Assembly (NCBI GenBank): GCA_031216915.1
Contig: CM062297.1
Span: forward strand, 539,732,971 to 539,796,970
Length of the DNA: 64,000 nt
DNA from: Pictodentalium vernedei
Lineage: Eukaryota; Mollusca; Scaphopoda; Dentaliida; Dentaliidae
Direction of reading: 5' to 3'
Every line of letters starts with the position of its first letter. Position 1 is the first letter of the stretch. The translations under genes and the position numbers were made by a program. Of this stretch, positions 32,527 to 42,889 are shown piece after piece. The notes beneath the pieces were generated by a model. That model saw nothing but the letters and a program-made list of their open reading frames with translations, had not been told where the DNA came from and did not search any database.

Positions 32527-34281
32527 AGAGAAGATCTCCGGAGACCGAAGCGACTCTAAGAGAGTTCTTCACCTTAGTATTCACGAGTGTGGATGTAGCT
32601 AGGGCTGCGTCACGTCTAACCAACTCCAGATTTGCCACTGAAAGGGCGGAGTTATACGTGGAATAAGCTACTGCCCTTGAAAGAAGTCTTAAAGAGGATT
32701 GAATATCCTGAAACTCTTTCCCTTGGAGGCGCAGTGATAACGCCTTAGTAAGGTGATCTGCGTAAGATAAGGCATCTAAATTGGCTCTGTTAGACGCAAT
32801 AGCTGTTTCCAACACCGCGGTTGGAATAGAAGCCGACGACGGTAATGATAGCTCTAAGTCTTCCGCCTCGTCGTCCATACGCAGAGGAACTCTCGGGATA
32901 CCCTGTCCTGCCGTGTCGAATTTATTCCTTGCATTAATGAAAGGCAGGTTGAGAGTATTAGCGGACAAGAAACCTGCTTTCCCCATCTTGGAAGCAAGTT
33001 TAAATATAGCGTCGTTCAATAATTCAAATGTTCTTGCAACATTATTGGACTGTGACGGAAACTCGGGAGCGATGTCCCTGAACCGCTCAAAAAATTCAGA
33101 GTCCAATGACGCTATAATCCTCTTGTCCGGAACCGCAGCAGTCTGGCCCGACGGAACAACTGGAGGGAGAAAGTGCCGGATGAAGTCCACGGCAGCTTTA
33201 TGTTGTTCCGAAAGGGATAGCTCCAAATCATCCGTATCCCTTTCACCATCCGGTCGTCCGCCCCCGATGCTTTGGCGGAGCGTACCGACCCAGCGCCATC
33301 GGATAATTCTCGATCCGACACCGTTTCTGTCGGCTGCTGGGATGCTGCGATAAGCTGTGCTATCTGCACAAGAATGTCCGGCGTCGAGACCTGCGGAGGC
33401 GCAGTCTTTCGCTGCTTCGCCGAGGGCAGCTCCGCATCAGATGGCTCCTGCATACTTTTTCTATGCAAACGTCCGGAGTCCATAGGTCTCGAATCCCTGG
33501 CTGCCGTATGGTGTGAGCTGGTCGCCGAAGAATCCTTGATCGGCGAAGCTGGTAAGATATCGACGGTCACGCAGCCAAGGTGTGGTCGTGTGTGCTGACG
33601 AGAAGAAGAAGCCTTAGCAGTCTCCGTGGACTGCCTATACAACGGAGCGTCCCGAGCGACGGACGTATGCTCCGCTTGCGACACATTTTGTACCACAACA
33701 TCTGGTCCCAGATGTCGTTGTACGAGAGAGGGGCCTCTCTCGCTCGCGGCCCGGCTGGACCTGGACGAGCTAGGAACCGGACTCAAAGGCTTCCTCCGTT
33801 CTCGCTTACTATCCGCCGTCACTGGGTGTGCACCTTGTATGTTTATAGTGCTTGCATCACCCAAAATTTCCTCCTGGACCGCATCGGACGAACCCGGCTG
33901 CCGAACCATTCGGTGAATGGACGCTACACCGGGCGAGCTAGCGGACGACATTTGTCTAATCTCCATGAGCACTTTTGCCGCTAGCTCTGAATTCATTTGT
34001 GACGACGGACGCACACTTGTAGAAGATAACATGGAAACATCCCCCTGTTCTTGTTCCTCTGAAATAGAAACTGAGAGAGTAGAGTGACCTTGCGGAGAAA
34101 GAGCCAGCATAGCCCTTTCTCCAGAAACAACATACCGTGACACACGTTTCCAATGTTTGTCATCCCAATATTGACATATAGGACAGGGATTAGTGCGAGA
34201 ACACTGACTACAATTAATACAATGATCATGAAAATCAGAGGAAGATTTCTTCCCATTACAATTTGAACAATATCCTTTCAT
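32201..34281 (-). pseudogene. DIRS B gag-like ORF1, split by a 22-base deletion
   Basis: ATG at 34281, same Cys-rich head as A (CSNC...CINCSQC...CPIC, then WDDKHW). The frame is open to about 33250, where 22 bases present in A are missing (between GADDR and DGERDTDD); translation then runs out at 33112. The correct frame continues from LSLSEQHKAAVDFIRH to the Gly/Arg-rich end PRRSRR at 32201. Unlike A there is no stop after the Cys-rich head. Role as for copy A. Confidence 0.8.
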
Positions 34282-35372
34282 TGTGAAAAGTCAACAAAAA
34301 GTCCTAGTTACTCGCACAAACCCCTGACACAAAGATACATAATAACATGATCCATTAATAAATGAAAAAACAATTGCAAATCAAAATAAATTTGAAAAAA
34401 TATTTTTTCAGCGAAGCCCAAGTTGCTGAAAAGTAACGTTGAGCCCCGATGGATCCGATGGCAAAGTGTGGTCAAAAATTTTAAATTTATATTAAATAAT
34501 TAATGAGACACTTACGGATAATATAAATGTATCTTATAGTGAGATAAACTGCACCAAAGGCAAACAGCCCCCCTCAAAAAAGGCTGTTGCCAATGTAAAC
34601 AAACAGTGTAAAACACCAGAAAACATGACTCCAGGCACTGAAAAAACTGGCCCGAAATCAGTCATCAAAATTACACTCTATCTGATGCAAGACAGAGACT
34701 CCCAGGGGAGAATCTGCAGAACATCAGATGGAAGATGCAGAACACAACGTTTATACACCCATGGGTGAAAACGTAACTATGGGGAAAATAACAGAAAACA
34801 TTCTGTATCCAAGCAACTCTTCCAGGAAAATTTTAGAAATGAACTTTCTCAAAAATATGCCAAAAGCATGGGAGAATTGCAAGGGGGGACTTTAGAAGGC
34901 TAGGGGAGAGGAAACACTGAATAAGCAGTGCAACATTTAGCAAGAATGACAACAAGAGGCCCATGCCTCGAAAATAGGCAACTTAACATAATTTCATCAA
35001 AAAATTTTAAGTACAGCCCTGATTATTTTTTGTCACTTCTTTTTCCTCTCCTCCTTCTATATCCTCCTTAGAATCACCATTTCTCCAAAAATTACGTGTC
35101 TGGCATCCTTTAAACTGAGATTTACAAGCACAAAGATCAGTGAGATGTTGACTGATGAAGGGCCAAACAGAGAATGATAATTGGCGCCAATTTCGGGACG
35201 TCTGTGACACTGCGCATGCGCAGTGGGGGCGTAGTATGGAGGTCCTTTAGGACATGGTTTCTTTTTGTTTTGGATGCAAATTTTGGGGATTGGGGGGCAA
35301 AATTTGTGTTTGGCCCTGGTTTTGTTAGAGTTAGCACCAGCTAAGTCTGGGTCATTGGTACAGTATAAAAAT
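34282..35372. other. 5' untranslated part and right inverted repeat of DIRS B
   Basis: Non-coding; the inverted terminal repeat occupies about 35168-35372 and contains ACTGCGCATGCGCAGT at 35208-35223 and TTAGCACCAGCTAAGTCTGG. Confidence 0.7.
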
Positions 35373-35490
35373 ATCAGTTTTCATCACAAGGCTCTTAGGG
35401 TATTTAATTCGAAACGTTTAAACTATGCTAATGTGTTTCAGCAGAAATGCGGGGATACACCATTGTGTGCTTTGCACACAATTAACTCGA

Positions 35491-35869
35491 TCTAGTTTAA
35501 TTTTTCATGACATTGATGTCAATAATGTCACCTTAAATTCAGCCATGACTATTGGGAATTCTCAAGGTCGGTACCTAAGTTTTAGAAGTTGTTTTTGTTG
35601 GCGCTGATATATCCACAATTTGACAGAGGTAGGTTTGATACAGGTGTTGATATTAAAATAATAAGAAAAATGTTAAAACAGATGTTGTTTTGGACAAAGG
35701 TTGAAATTTTAAAAGTATTAAAATGGCAAACACTAGATCTTCCAAGAGTGAACAAGGTTACAAAGTTTCATTGCTATAGGTACAGTAATGAGGGAGTTAG
35801 CTATGTTACCGTTTTGGCATTTTGAGATTTTAAAAGCTAAAAAGTGCTAAAACTTTGACATAAAAACAT
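35491..35869. repeat. Repeat unit T8, left of element T3
   Basis: TTTCATGACATTGATGTCAATAATGTCACC, TTTTGTTGGCGCTGATAT and GGTTTGATACAGGTGTTGATATT here recur at 37493-37640 plus 38797-38820 (TTTATGATTTATTGATATCAATAATG, TTTTTGTTGGAGGTGAGATAT, GGCTTGATACAGGCGTTGATATT). So element T3 at 35870 lies between two copies of this unit. Confidence 0.6.
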
Positions 35870-37409
35870 CAATGAAAATGTCAATGACACTGTAGCTTAA
35901 CTTTTCTATGTGTTGTGTTTGATGAAAAGGATAATGTTCAATGTTTATGAAAGGATTATAAAATAAGACAAGAATTGTGATATTTTTGAATATGTTAATT
36001 TCTGTTCCCTGTATGCTATGTTTTCAATAAAAATAATATGAGGTGTAGGCTATACTAAAGAATTGAGGGGTGGGTTAATGTGGCCCTCGCAGTTAATGTA
36101 TGTGGCCCTCACATTTAATGTGTAGCAATGAAAGTTACCAAGTTACAGTGAAATTATTCGAAAACGAGTCATCCTATCAAGTTACAATGAAATCCCTTCA
36201 TAAATACATCCTGTAGACTGTGCTAAAGATTTTTGGGCTTTGGGCCTGTGTAGCCATCATGGTTGATCGATCGCAACCAAAAGGGGACGTCCTCATCCAG
36301 ACATTATACTGAGTCATCCTAACAAGTTACAATGAAACCTCTTCATAAATACCACCTGTAGTCTGTGCCAAAGTTTTTTGGGTTTTGGGCTCGGACACCT
36401 GTCATGGCTGAATGATCGCAACCAAAAGGGGACGTTCTCATCTAGGCATTATCTGGAGTAATCCTACAAAGTTACAATGAAAGCTCTTCATAAATACGAC
36501 CTGTAGACTGTGCTAAAGGTTTTCAGGCTTCGGGCCCCTGTAGCCGTGACAGCTGACCAATCATGACCAAAAAGGGGACGTTCTCATCTAGACATTATAT
36601 GGAGTCATCCTACCAAGGTACAATGAAATCCCTCCATAAATACGACCTGTAGACTGTGCTAAAGGTTTTCGTGTTTTGGGTTCGGGCAGCCATCATGGCT
36701 GAATGATCACGACCAAAAGGGGACATTCTCATCTAGACATTATCTGGAGTTATCATTCATAAATATGACCTGTAGACTGTGCTAAAGATTTTCAGGCTTC
36801 GGGTCCCCGTAGACGTCACAGTTGACCAATCACGACCAAAAGGGGAATTCTCATCTAGCTTAATATGGAGTCAACCTACCAAGTTACAATGAAATCCCTC
36901 AGTAAATACAACCTGTAGACTGTGCTAAAGGTTTTGGGGTTTCGAGCTCAGGCAGTCGTCACGGTTGACAAATTGTGACCAAATGAGGAAGTTCTCATCT
37001 AGACATCATATGGAGTCATCCTACCAAGTTACAATGAAATCCCTCCATATTAAATATGACCTGTAGACTGTGCTATAAGTTTTTTGGTTTCGTGCTTGGG
37101 CAGCTGTCACAGTGGACAGATCATGATCAAAAGGGGATGTTCTCATCTAGATATTATACAGAGACATCCTACTAAGTTACAATGAAATCCCTTCATAAAT
37201 ATGACCAGTAGACTGTGCAAAAGGGGACGTTCTCATCTAGACAGGAGCACAAACCTGCATATGAAATTTTGAGGCAGTCAGACAAGAACAACGGGTGTAG
37301 GCTGTGCTACAGGAAAAATGTGAACAGACTCACAGACTAATAGACTAACAACTTCCGCATGCGTGATGGTAATAGCTTATCTTGACTTTGTCAAGTTAAG
37401 CTAAAAATG
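35870..37409. mobile_element. Minisatellite element T3, copy 1 (~146-bp unit)
   Basis: Starts AATGAAAATGTCAATGACACTGTAGCTTAACTT (written here in part: TGTCAATGACA is a small palindrome) and ends GTCAAGTTAAGCTAAAAATG, giving short inverted ends TAGCTTAACTT / AAGTTAAGCTA. The core is a ~146-bp unit with GACCTGTAGACTGTGCTAAA (for example 36499 and 36645), TCGGGC and AAAAGGGGACGTTCTCATCT. A second, longer copy is at 56414-59373. No coding capacity. Confidence 0.75.
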
Positions 37410-37654
37410 GGATCAACAGAAAAACTAAAAACAGCGATCTCCTAATTTTTTCTGCTTTACAACATACTAAAATATCATCAGAATCTGACATCATTTAATT
37501 TTTTATGATTTATTGATATCAATAATGTCACCCTTCAATTCGTCCATGACCATTACAAATTTCCACAAAGTTTTCAGATATGTTTTTTGTTGGAGGTGAG
37601 ATATGTAAAGTTTGAAAGTGGGAGGCTTGATTATTTATTTATTGGCATTTAAGG

Positions 37655-38059
37655 GGGTGCGGTGGCGTTGCTGTAATTGGTTCTTGTCAGATCACTGAAG
37701 TTAAGCAACGTTGAGCCCGGTTAGTCCTCGGATGGGTGACCGTCTGAGCGATTGATTCGGACTCCCGCATTGTGTCCTTGGGCAAGGCACTTAACCCCGA
37801 TTGTCCACATGGGGGCATGATGACACTGTGTACTAAGGCGTACTGCATGTCGATCGTGCACATGTCTTCAACCAATCTAACCCTGCCTGTGCTGCAGTGC
37901 AGAGTTGCGATGTCGGGGAGCTGGCAGCTGCTCGTCATTGCTCGGTGGTTCTTTCCGGGTACTCCGGCTTCCACCACCCGTAAAACTGTCATGGTCATGA
38001 TTAGCCAGTGTGCATAAGTATGTGACCTTAAACACCAATAAATAAATAATAATAAATAA
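37655..38059 (+). mobile_element. SINE with 5S rRNA-derived head
   Basis: Flanked by 14-bp duplications ATTGGCATTTAAGG (37641-37654, 38060-38073). The head at about 37672-37745 matches the internal promoter of 5S rRNA: GATCACTGAAGTTAAGCAACG (box A region) and GGATGGGTGACCG (box C). The body has TTGTGTCCTTGGGCAAGGCA, GTGTACTAAGGCGTACTGCA, CATGTCTTCAACCAATCTAA, GGTGGTTCTTTCCGGGTACT, and the tail CACCAATAAATAAATAA. The central box resembles that of the widespread MetaSINE superfamily; this is recognition by eye. Transcribed by RNA polymerase III using the 5S-type promoter, if at all. Confidence 0.9.
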
Positions 38060-38254
38060 ATTGGCATTTAAGGTCACATACTTATGCACAATGGCTAATC
38101 GTGACTGTGATAGTTTAAAGGGTGGGGGAAGCCCGAGTACCCGGTGAGAATCACCAAGCATCGACGAGCAACTGTCAGCTCCTTAACATTCTAACTCTGT
38201 TCAAGCTCCGCTCAATCAGGGTTACAGTGGTTGAAGACATGTGCACCATCGACA

Positions 38255-38623
38255 GGGGAGGCGCGGTGGCTCAGTTGGTAAAGGTGCAGGCTGCAAGCCG
38301 AGAGGTCCTCGGTTCGAATCCCACCTGCGGCAACCGCGTTGTGTCCTTGGGCAAGGCACTTCACCCCGATTGCCTAAATGGGGGCACGATGACGCTGTGT
38401 ACTGAGGCGTACTGCACGTCGATGGTGCGCATGTCTTCAACCAATCTAACCCTACCTGTGCTGTGGTGCAGAGTTCAGAGTTACGATGTTGGAGAGCTGA
38501 CAGCTGCTCGTCGTTGCTCGGTGGTTCTCTCCGGGTACTCTGGCTTCCTCCACCCATAAAACTGTCACGGTCACGATTAGTCATTGTGCATAAATATGTG
38601 ACCTTAAACACCAATAAATAATA
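38255..38623 (+). mobile_element. SINE with tRNA-derived head
   Basis: Flanked by 10-bp duplications ACCATCGACA (38245-38254, 38624-38633). The head has a clear A box, GTGGCTCAGTTGGTAAAGGT, and B box, GGTTCGAATCCC, as in tRNA genes; no matching acceptor stem end with a functional tRNA 3' half was found, so this is not a tRNA gene. From TTGTGTCCTTGGGCAAGGCA onward the body is nearly the same as in the 5S-headed SINE, ending with CACCAATAAATAATA. Inserted into the reverse SINE. Confidence 0.92.
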
Positions 38624-38806
38624 ACCATCGACATGCAGTATGCCTTAGTACACAACATCATTGTTCCCCCATGCAGGCAACCAGGATAAAGTGCCTTGTC
38701 CAAGGACACAATGCAGGTCGTCCCGGACAGGGATCAAACTCAGGACCTCTAGCATATAAGTCCAACAGTCTACCACTGAGCAACAGTGCTCCCAGGGAGG
38801 CTTGAT

Positions 38807-39688
38807 ACAGGCGTTGATATTGAAAGATGGAGAAAAAAATTTAAAAGGGGCCATCATGGTTCAAGAGGAGGCTCATGTTCCTAGAAAATGTTAGCAATTC
38901 CTCTGATCAAACTGTGAATTTCCTTGTACCATTATTCCTATTCTCTGGGTACAAGACTCCGTGGATATAATCACATAAAACTCCTTGCACTGCTCGCAAA
39001 ATATGTCAACTAGAAGTCCTCAAAATAAGAAAATCCTGTCAAGGCAATGTCAATAAAATCACTGATATTAAATTTGTGCTAGTCTATCACTAGTTTTACT
39101 ACTGAAGTGGAACCCTCATAGATTTACAAAAATCGGTTTCAGAATAGTTCGAAACAATCTATGAATGATAATACTGTGGGGTTATATATGTGAATTTAAG
39201 TCATACTTGCTTGTCTCCATTATTACTGATAAGAGTTAATTAGCACTTTAAAGACTTATATCAATCAGTTGCAAAATTATTTGCAACAAATTTTTAACTC
39301 ATTGATGTGTTATTTTTACATGAGTTGGGCTCAGAATAGTCTGGTTGGTGAAGGTTTTGACCTCAAACAAATTGGCTCCAGGCTGATTTTGGGGCCATTC
39401 GAAGCGGAAATAATCATAGAACAACATATCCAGAGTCTGCCAAAAACTTCTTTGTTAAATGTTTTTTAATCAACGAATTCTGCAATAAGTAATTTCAATT
39501 CCCTAATTTGTCACCAAACAACAGAATATCCAACCCTGTATATTTAATTCATGTTTCAGGGGCCTCAGTAATCCATTTGATACCAAAAATGGCCACCAGA
39601 ATTTAACATGGCCACCAAAGCAGTGACAGTTTCGACAGTCATGATTCTTCATGCCCTGAGTTCCTGACCCAAGTTTGTCGATTCAAGT
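38807..39688. other. Non-coding, little recognised
   Basis: The first 20-30 bases continue repeat unit T8. The remainder is AT-rich with no supportable exon or element copy. It lies downstream of the last host-gene exon and may include its 3' UTR. Confidence 0.4.
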
Positions 39689-39970
39689 TCACCAGCCACT
39701 AGATGTTTCCAGATGACAACCTTTGAATGAACTTTCTGACTGTGAAATGATGCTGCTCACTCGATTGGTGGAAGCTTTTGCAGTTCTATTCCTGTTTTGT
39801 ACCATGAAACCATCTTCCATAACCTTTGCATAGCTCCAGGTGGACAGGATATCCATAGGTTCTCCAGAGTAAATCATAAGTAATTGTATATTTCCTCCTA
39901 GCTCATCCTGTGATGTGACGCTTGCATCACCTAGCCAAGTTAAAATCTGCTTCGGTTCTGAAGTGACTAC
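39689..39970 (-). CDS. Host gene, probable terminal exon
   Basis: On the minus strand an AG acceptor (AACTAACCTGCTTAG before the exon, with branch-point-like CTAAC) opens a frame of 93 codons and a stop: VVTSEPKQILTWLGDASVTS, then ELGGNIQLLMIYSGEPMDIL and so on, ending ETSSGW at 39689. The first half reads like a conserved protein segment rather than random translation. It starts in phase 0, which agrees with the donor proposed for the exon at 42062-42262. An internal GT after SYAK (GCAAAG^GTTATG) could be a donor instead, in which case the tail is not coding. No named domain is recognised here. Confidence 0.5.
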   Translation of the reverse strand, partial: VVTSEPKQILTWLGDASVTSQDELGGNIQLLMIYSGEPMDILSTWSYAKVMEDGFMVQNRNRTAKASTNRVSSIISQSESSFKGCHLETSSGW

Positions 39971-40214
39971 CTAAGCAGGTTAGTTTTTCACAGCCCATAT
40001 GTTGCGGATGTTGTGTCACATCCACTCCAGGCGTGTGTGAATAGCAGGTGAGACATTTTCTGTGCTCTGGTCTTTTGAAAATGATTAGCAATTTTCCATA
40101 TCTGTTACCATCTTTGAGTGACTTCCGAGAAGTAGTCTTGAAAACTATATTAGACAAGGCACAATTCGTGTGATGTATTAGAAACCCTTAGAGTCTATTC
40201 CACTCAATAAGTGC

Positions 40215-40292
40215 TCTAGCGAGGTGAAAGGTGGTCATGATTAGCCATTGTGCAGAAGAATGTGATCGTAAACACCAATAAATAAATAAAAA
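40215..40292 (+). mobile_element. SINE 3'-end fragment
   Basis: GTCATGATTAGCCATTGTGCAG, AATGTGATCGTAAACACC and the AATAAATAAATAAA tail match the last 80 bases of the SINEs at 38 kb; the head and body are missing, a typical 5' truncation. Confidence 0.75.
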
Positions 40293-40929
40293 AGTGAGGT
40301 CAAATATGTCCATGATAGGGGAACTCTCCTTCACAGCTTGAAGTTGCAAAAAAATAACATACAGGGATGTTGCCTGTGAAAAAGCATCATGTGTCAGGAA
40401 CAGATATGGAAAGATGTGTGTTGCTTTTGACAGTTATGGGCATGATGCTTCTATTAAAGATCAAGATTTCAGCAGGAGATGGGTAAGATACATGCCAAAA
40501 AACATATGAGTGAAGTGATGGAGGTTCCCAGCAATCAACTGGGTTTCCTCTTGACCAGGAGGAATTATGATCAGTTCATCAAACTTCTGAGTCACTGCTC
40601 GGAGCTGATGGCCATGTAGTTCATAACTGTCTTAATAATGCGGTAGTAGATGATACTGATGGGTCCATACTCCTAATGTAGCAACATATTTTCACAATCT
40701 GCAGGTTGTGATCTGGAAACATCTGTGGGCTGTTGAGATCAATTTGAAAAACTTGGACTGGAGACATAACCAACTGGAATTCACTCCTATCATGATGGAC
40801 TCAGATACAGTGCCCCAAAACCTACTAAAGTTAATCTGATGCAATTGCAAGCTGTCCACCATTCTGTGTCAGGTTAACCATTTCCATTATTCATTTTTCA
40901 TTTCTTTACCCTTTGTGGTCTGTTAGTTT

Positions 40930-41145
40930 GTTTGTTTATTGGAGTGTAAAGACACCTTCAACAGCCAGGGCAATGCCATGTCAGACAGTTTTACAGGTGG
41001 AGGAAGCTGGAGTATCTGGATAAAACCGTCAAGCAGCAACAAACAACTATCAAACTCTCCAACTTACTAATCCGGAACAAACAGAGTTAGCAGCAGTTGA
41101 ATGCAAGTGCTCCATTGACATGTAGTATGCCTTAGTACACTGGAA
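40930..41145 (-). mobile_element. SINE fragment, reverse orientation
   Basis: Minus strand shares AGTGTACTAAGGCATACTACA, AGCACTTGCATTCAACTGCTGC (diverged), the GGTTTTATCCAGATACTCC block and a TTTACACTCCAATAAACAAACAA tail. The head side is absent. Confidence 0.65.
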
Positions 41146-41795
41146 GATTCAACAGACATAAACTTGTTCTCCAACCTAGACTTACATTGAGGTACAAAAT
41201 CTTATCTCGGTTGGGAAAGTTTGAAGAAGCACCTCGCGTCAACTGCTGAACATTGATGCATCTTGCAACATAATGAATAATTGTCTAACTGTGTATGTAT
41301 GATATCTTCCAACAAGATAATGTGGGGCTTCCAGCATTAAAGCAAATAAATTGAGGAGATAAGAAAGTCTGCCATACTGAACAAGATCCAACTTCAGGAG
41401 CTTACTATTGGAATGTTTCACTGAGACACTGTCTAAATCTGACATATATATGTGATCAACTTTTCTGATACCAGTTCTTGAAATTTTAAAGATTTAACTG
41501 GTCAAGTGCTGAATTAATTCTCGTCATCAAAATTTGTTCAACTGCTGAATGTTTTTGAAAGAAACAGAGATTTTATAAACAAAAAAGTGTTCACAAAAAC
41601 TGTCATAGACACTGAACAGGAACAAGCAGCAGATATGAAGCACAAGTTGTTTTAGAGTGATTTTTAAACTGTTTTTTTGCACAGGTCATTTTTTTCTATT
41701 TATTGGTGCCTATGGTCACTTACTAATTCCATTCTACATATTGACAACAACATAAGAATAATGTTCTATTTAACCAATTGTCCACACCTACAAAA

Positions 41796-42036
41796 TTAAC
41801 CATTTACATACTGAATTGGCCACATCATTCCATGATATTTACATACTGAGCAGTTGAAAAACTTTATTTTTCAAATTATCAAAACAAAACCATATCATGT
41901 GACCCCTCATTGGAATGAGCTCACTGAGCTCATTCAAATGAGAGGTCACATGAAATGGTTTTGTTCAAATGTTTGGAAAAGTCTGACAAGAATAAAATAA
42001 CAAATGTTGATAGCATGTGCATTGGCAAAGAGTTAA
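41796..42036. mobile_element. TTAA-flanked foldback MITE, copy 2
   Basis: TTAACCATTTAC at the left and GCAAAGAGTTAA at the right, with a strong internal foldback: CATATCATGTGACCCCTCATT (41890-41910) pairs with the complement AATGAGAGGTCACATGAAATG (41937-41957) around GAGCTCACTGAGCTC. It ends only 26 bases from the host exon border at 42062. Confidence 0.8.
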
Positions 42037-42061
42037 AGATTTTTCAGGTGACAATACAAAC

Positions 42062-42262
42062 CATTTGGTGACCATCAATATTCTGTGATGGTGTTCCAGG
42101 TATCATTTGCTCCCTGAGGATTTGTTCACCAACTACAACAATATCATGATGAAGGTTTAAATAGTTCAACAGTCCCGGCTTTTCAGGATCTTTATATTTA
42201 GCTACAAGGAGCATCATATCACTTTCACTAACATCTGGAGGCCCTGGGAAGCTTCTGTAAAA
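42062..42262 (-). CDS. Host gene exon, EF-hand-like protein, middle part
   Basis: Acceptor CTTTTATCATTCCAG precedes TTT TAC AGA at 42262. The 67 codons read FYRSFPGPPDVSESDMMLLV, AKYKDPEKPGLLNYLNLHHD and further, a pattern typical of the exiting helix and following linker of EF-hand pairs (the LLVAKY...INY-like stretch). Phase 0 at its start matches the exon at 59891-60056, and joining gives DFDRHHRGIVTESQ then FYRSFPGPP, a natural EF-hand loop and helix. The 3' border is proposed at CAAATG^GTTTGT (42062, phase 0); GATG^GTCACC (42073) is an alternative. The reading frame would otherwise stop at 42044. Confidence 0.7.
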
Positions 42263-42889
42263 CTGGAATGATAAAAGTGCATATTCAAAAGAATATTTTC
42301 TCCAAAAGACATTATCTTGCTTTCTCAAAGTCTTAAATCATACTGTTTATTACCATGAATGAATGAAGATAGAAGATGAATATGACGTTTATTACAAAGA
42401 ATGATGAATATAGTGACTGACTGATTCATCTATTAACCATTTACCTAACATGACTACAGGACAACATTTACAAAAACTTTTCTTGAATACCTAAAACTTT
42501 TTATTTTCTCCCCATAAAACAAAGCTATAATCGTCCCTAATTGAAAATAACTTGATAAACTGGTATTGACTTATGCCATGGCGATCCACTGAGGGTTCAT
42601 AAGCTATGTTATCAATGCAAAAATGAAACATTTCAGTTATTCACAAATTAGTCATCTGCTATTCATGTTGAATAAAGGGTTCAACATATCAGCAAACTTA
42701 TCAGCTATTGCTGAGCACATTTATTCATACCCCCGATGGAACTTGAACTGAGGCTTGCAGGAATTAGAAAAAACTCTAATGTAATACTGATTTGAATAAA
42801 ATTGGATTGACATGTTGTAGAGAACATACCTACCGCATTTGTATTAAGTTTGATCCACTTATTCTACAAGAGAAACAATTTGTATGAAT

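Larger units (their letters stand above)
28428..35372 (-). mobile_element. DIRS-like retrotransposon B, full length, close relative of A
   Basis: Same ends (GTTAAAAAATTTATAG / CAGTATAAAAAT), same gene order and roughly 90% similar to A by eye. The flanks TTAGAAA and ATCAGTTTTCATC are the same position of the 153-bp unit that A occupies. It differs from A by a 22-base deletion in gag, a 17-base deletion in RT, a stop and a 150-base deletion in the recombinase, while A has its own stops. Because the defects are different, A and B decayed separately. Length is 6945 bp. Confidence 0.92.
19115..35490. mobile_element. Hairpin-ended minisatellite element T2 (153-bp unit) split by two DIRS insertions
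   Basis: It starts near ATTCCCCGTATTTTCAAAAAT with GTCTGTCCATCC-type sequence, as does the cleaner copy at 62313. A 153-bp unit follows, each containing the near-perfect palindrome GTGGTTCCAGTGGAACCAC; starts at 19311, 19464, 19617 and 19769 give exact 153-bp spacing. The array resumes at 26945-28427 and 35373-35436 after DIRS A and B, and closes with AAATGCGGGGATACACC and a perfect hairpin TTGTGTGC-TTT-GCACACAA (35463-35481). Removing both DIRS leaves about 2.3 kb. Hairpins at the ends and tandem repeats inside resemble non-autonomous Helentrons, but no known Helentron signature was confirmed. Confidence 0.75.
37620..38806 (-). mobile_element. Reverse SINE with tRNA-like head, interrupted by two other SINEs
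   Basis: Bounded by 12-bp duplications GGGAGGCTTGAT (37620-37631 and 38795-38806). On the minus strand it begins near 38794 with a tRNA-like head: TTGCTCAGTGGTAGAC (A-box-like) and GAGTTTGATCC (B-box-like). The shared body follows (TTGTGTCCTTGGACAAGGCA), then is interrupted at 38254/38634 by a tRNA-headed SINE and in its tail at 37654/38060 by a 5S-headed SINE. The tail is the (TAAA)-rich AATAAATAAATAA at 37631-37644. Oldest of the three in this nest. Confidence 0.85.
39971..42061 (-). other. Intron of the host gene, with SINE fragments and a MITE
   Basis: About 2.1 kb between two phase-0 borders. Contents listed separately: SINE tail at 40215-40292, reverse SINE at 40930-41145, foldback MITE at 41796-42036. 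The rest shows nothing I recognise. Confidence 0.5.

Noticed and set aside
37672-37745. Possible 5S rRNA gene
   Set aside because: Only the internal promoter part matches 5S rRNA; the ends do not, and it is the head of a SINE with 14-bp duplications.
38266-38340. Possible tRNA gene with A and B boxes
   Set aside because: The boxes are tRNA-like, but the sequence continues into a SINE body and tail with target duplications, and no full cloverleaf with acceptor stem is seen.
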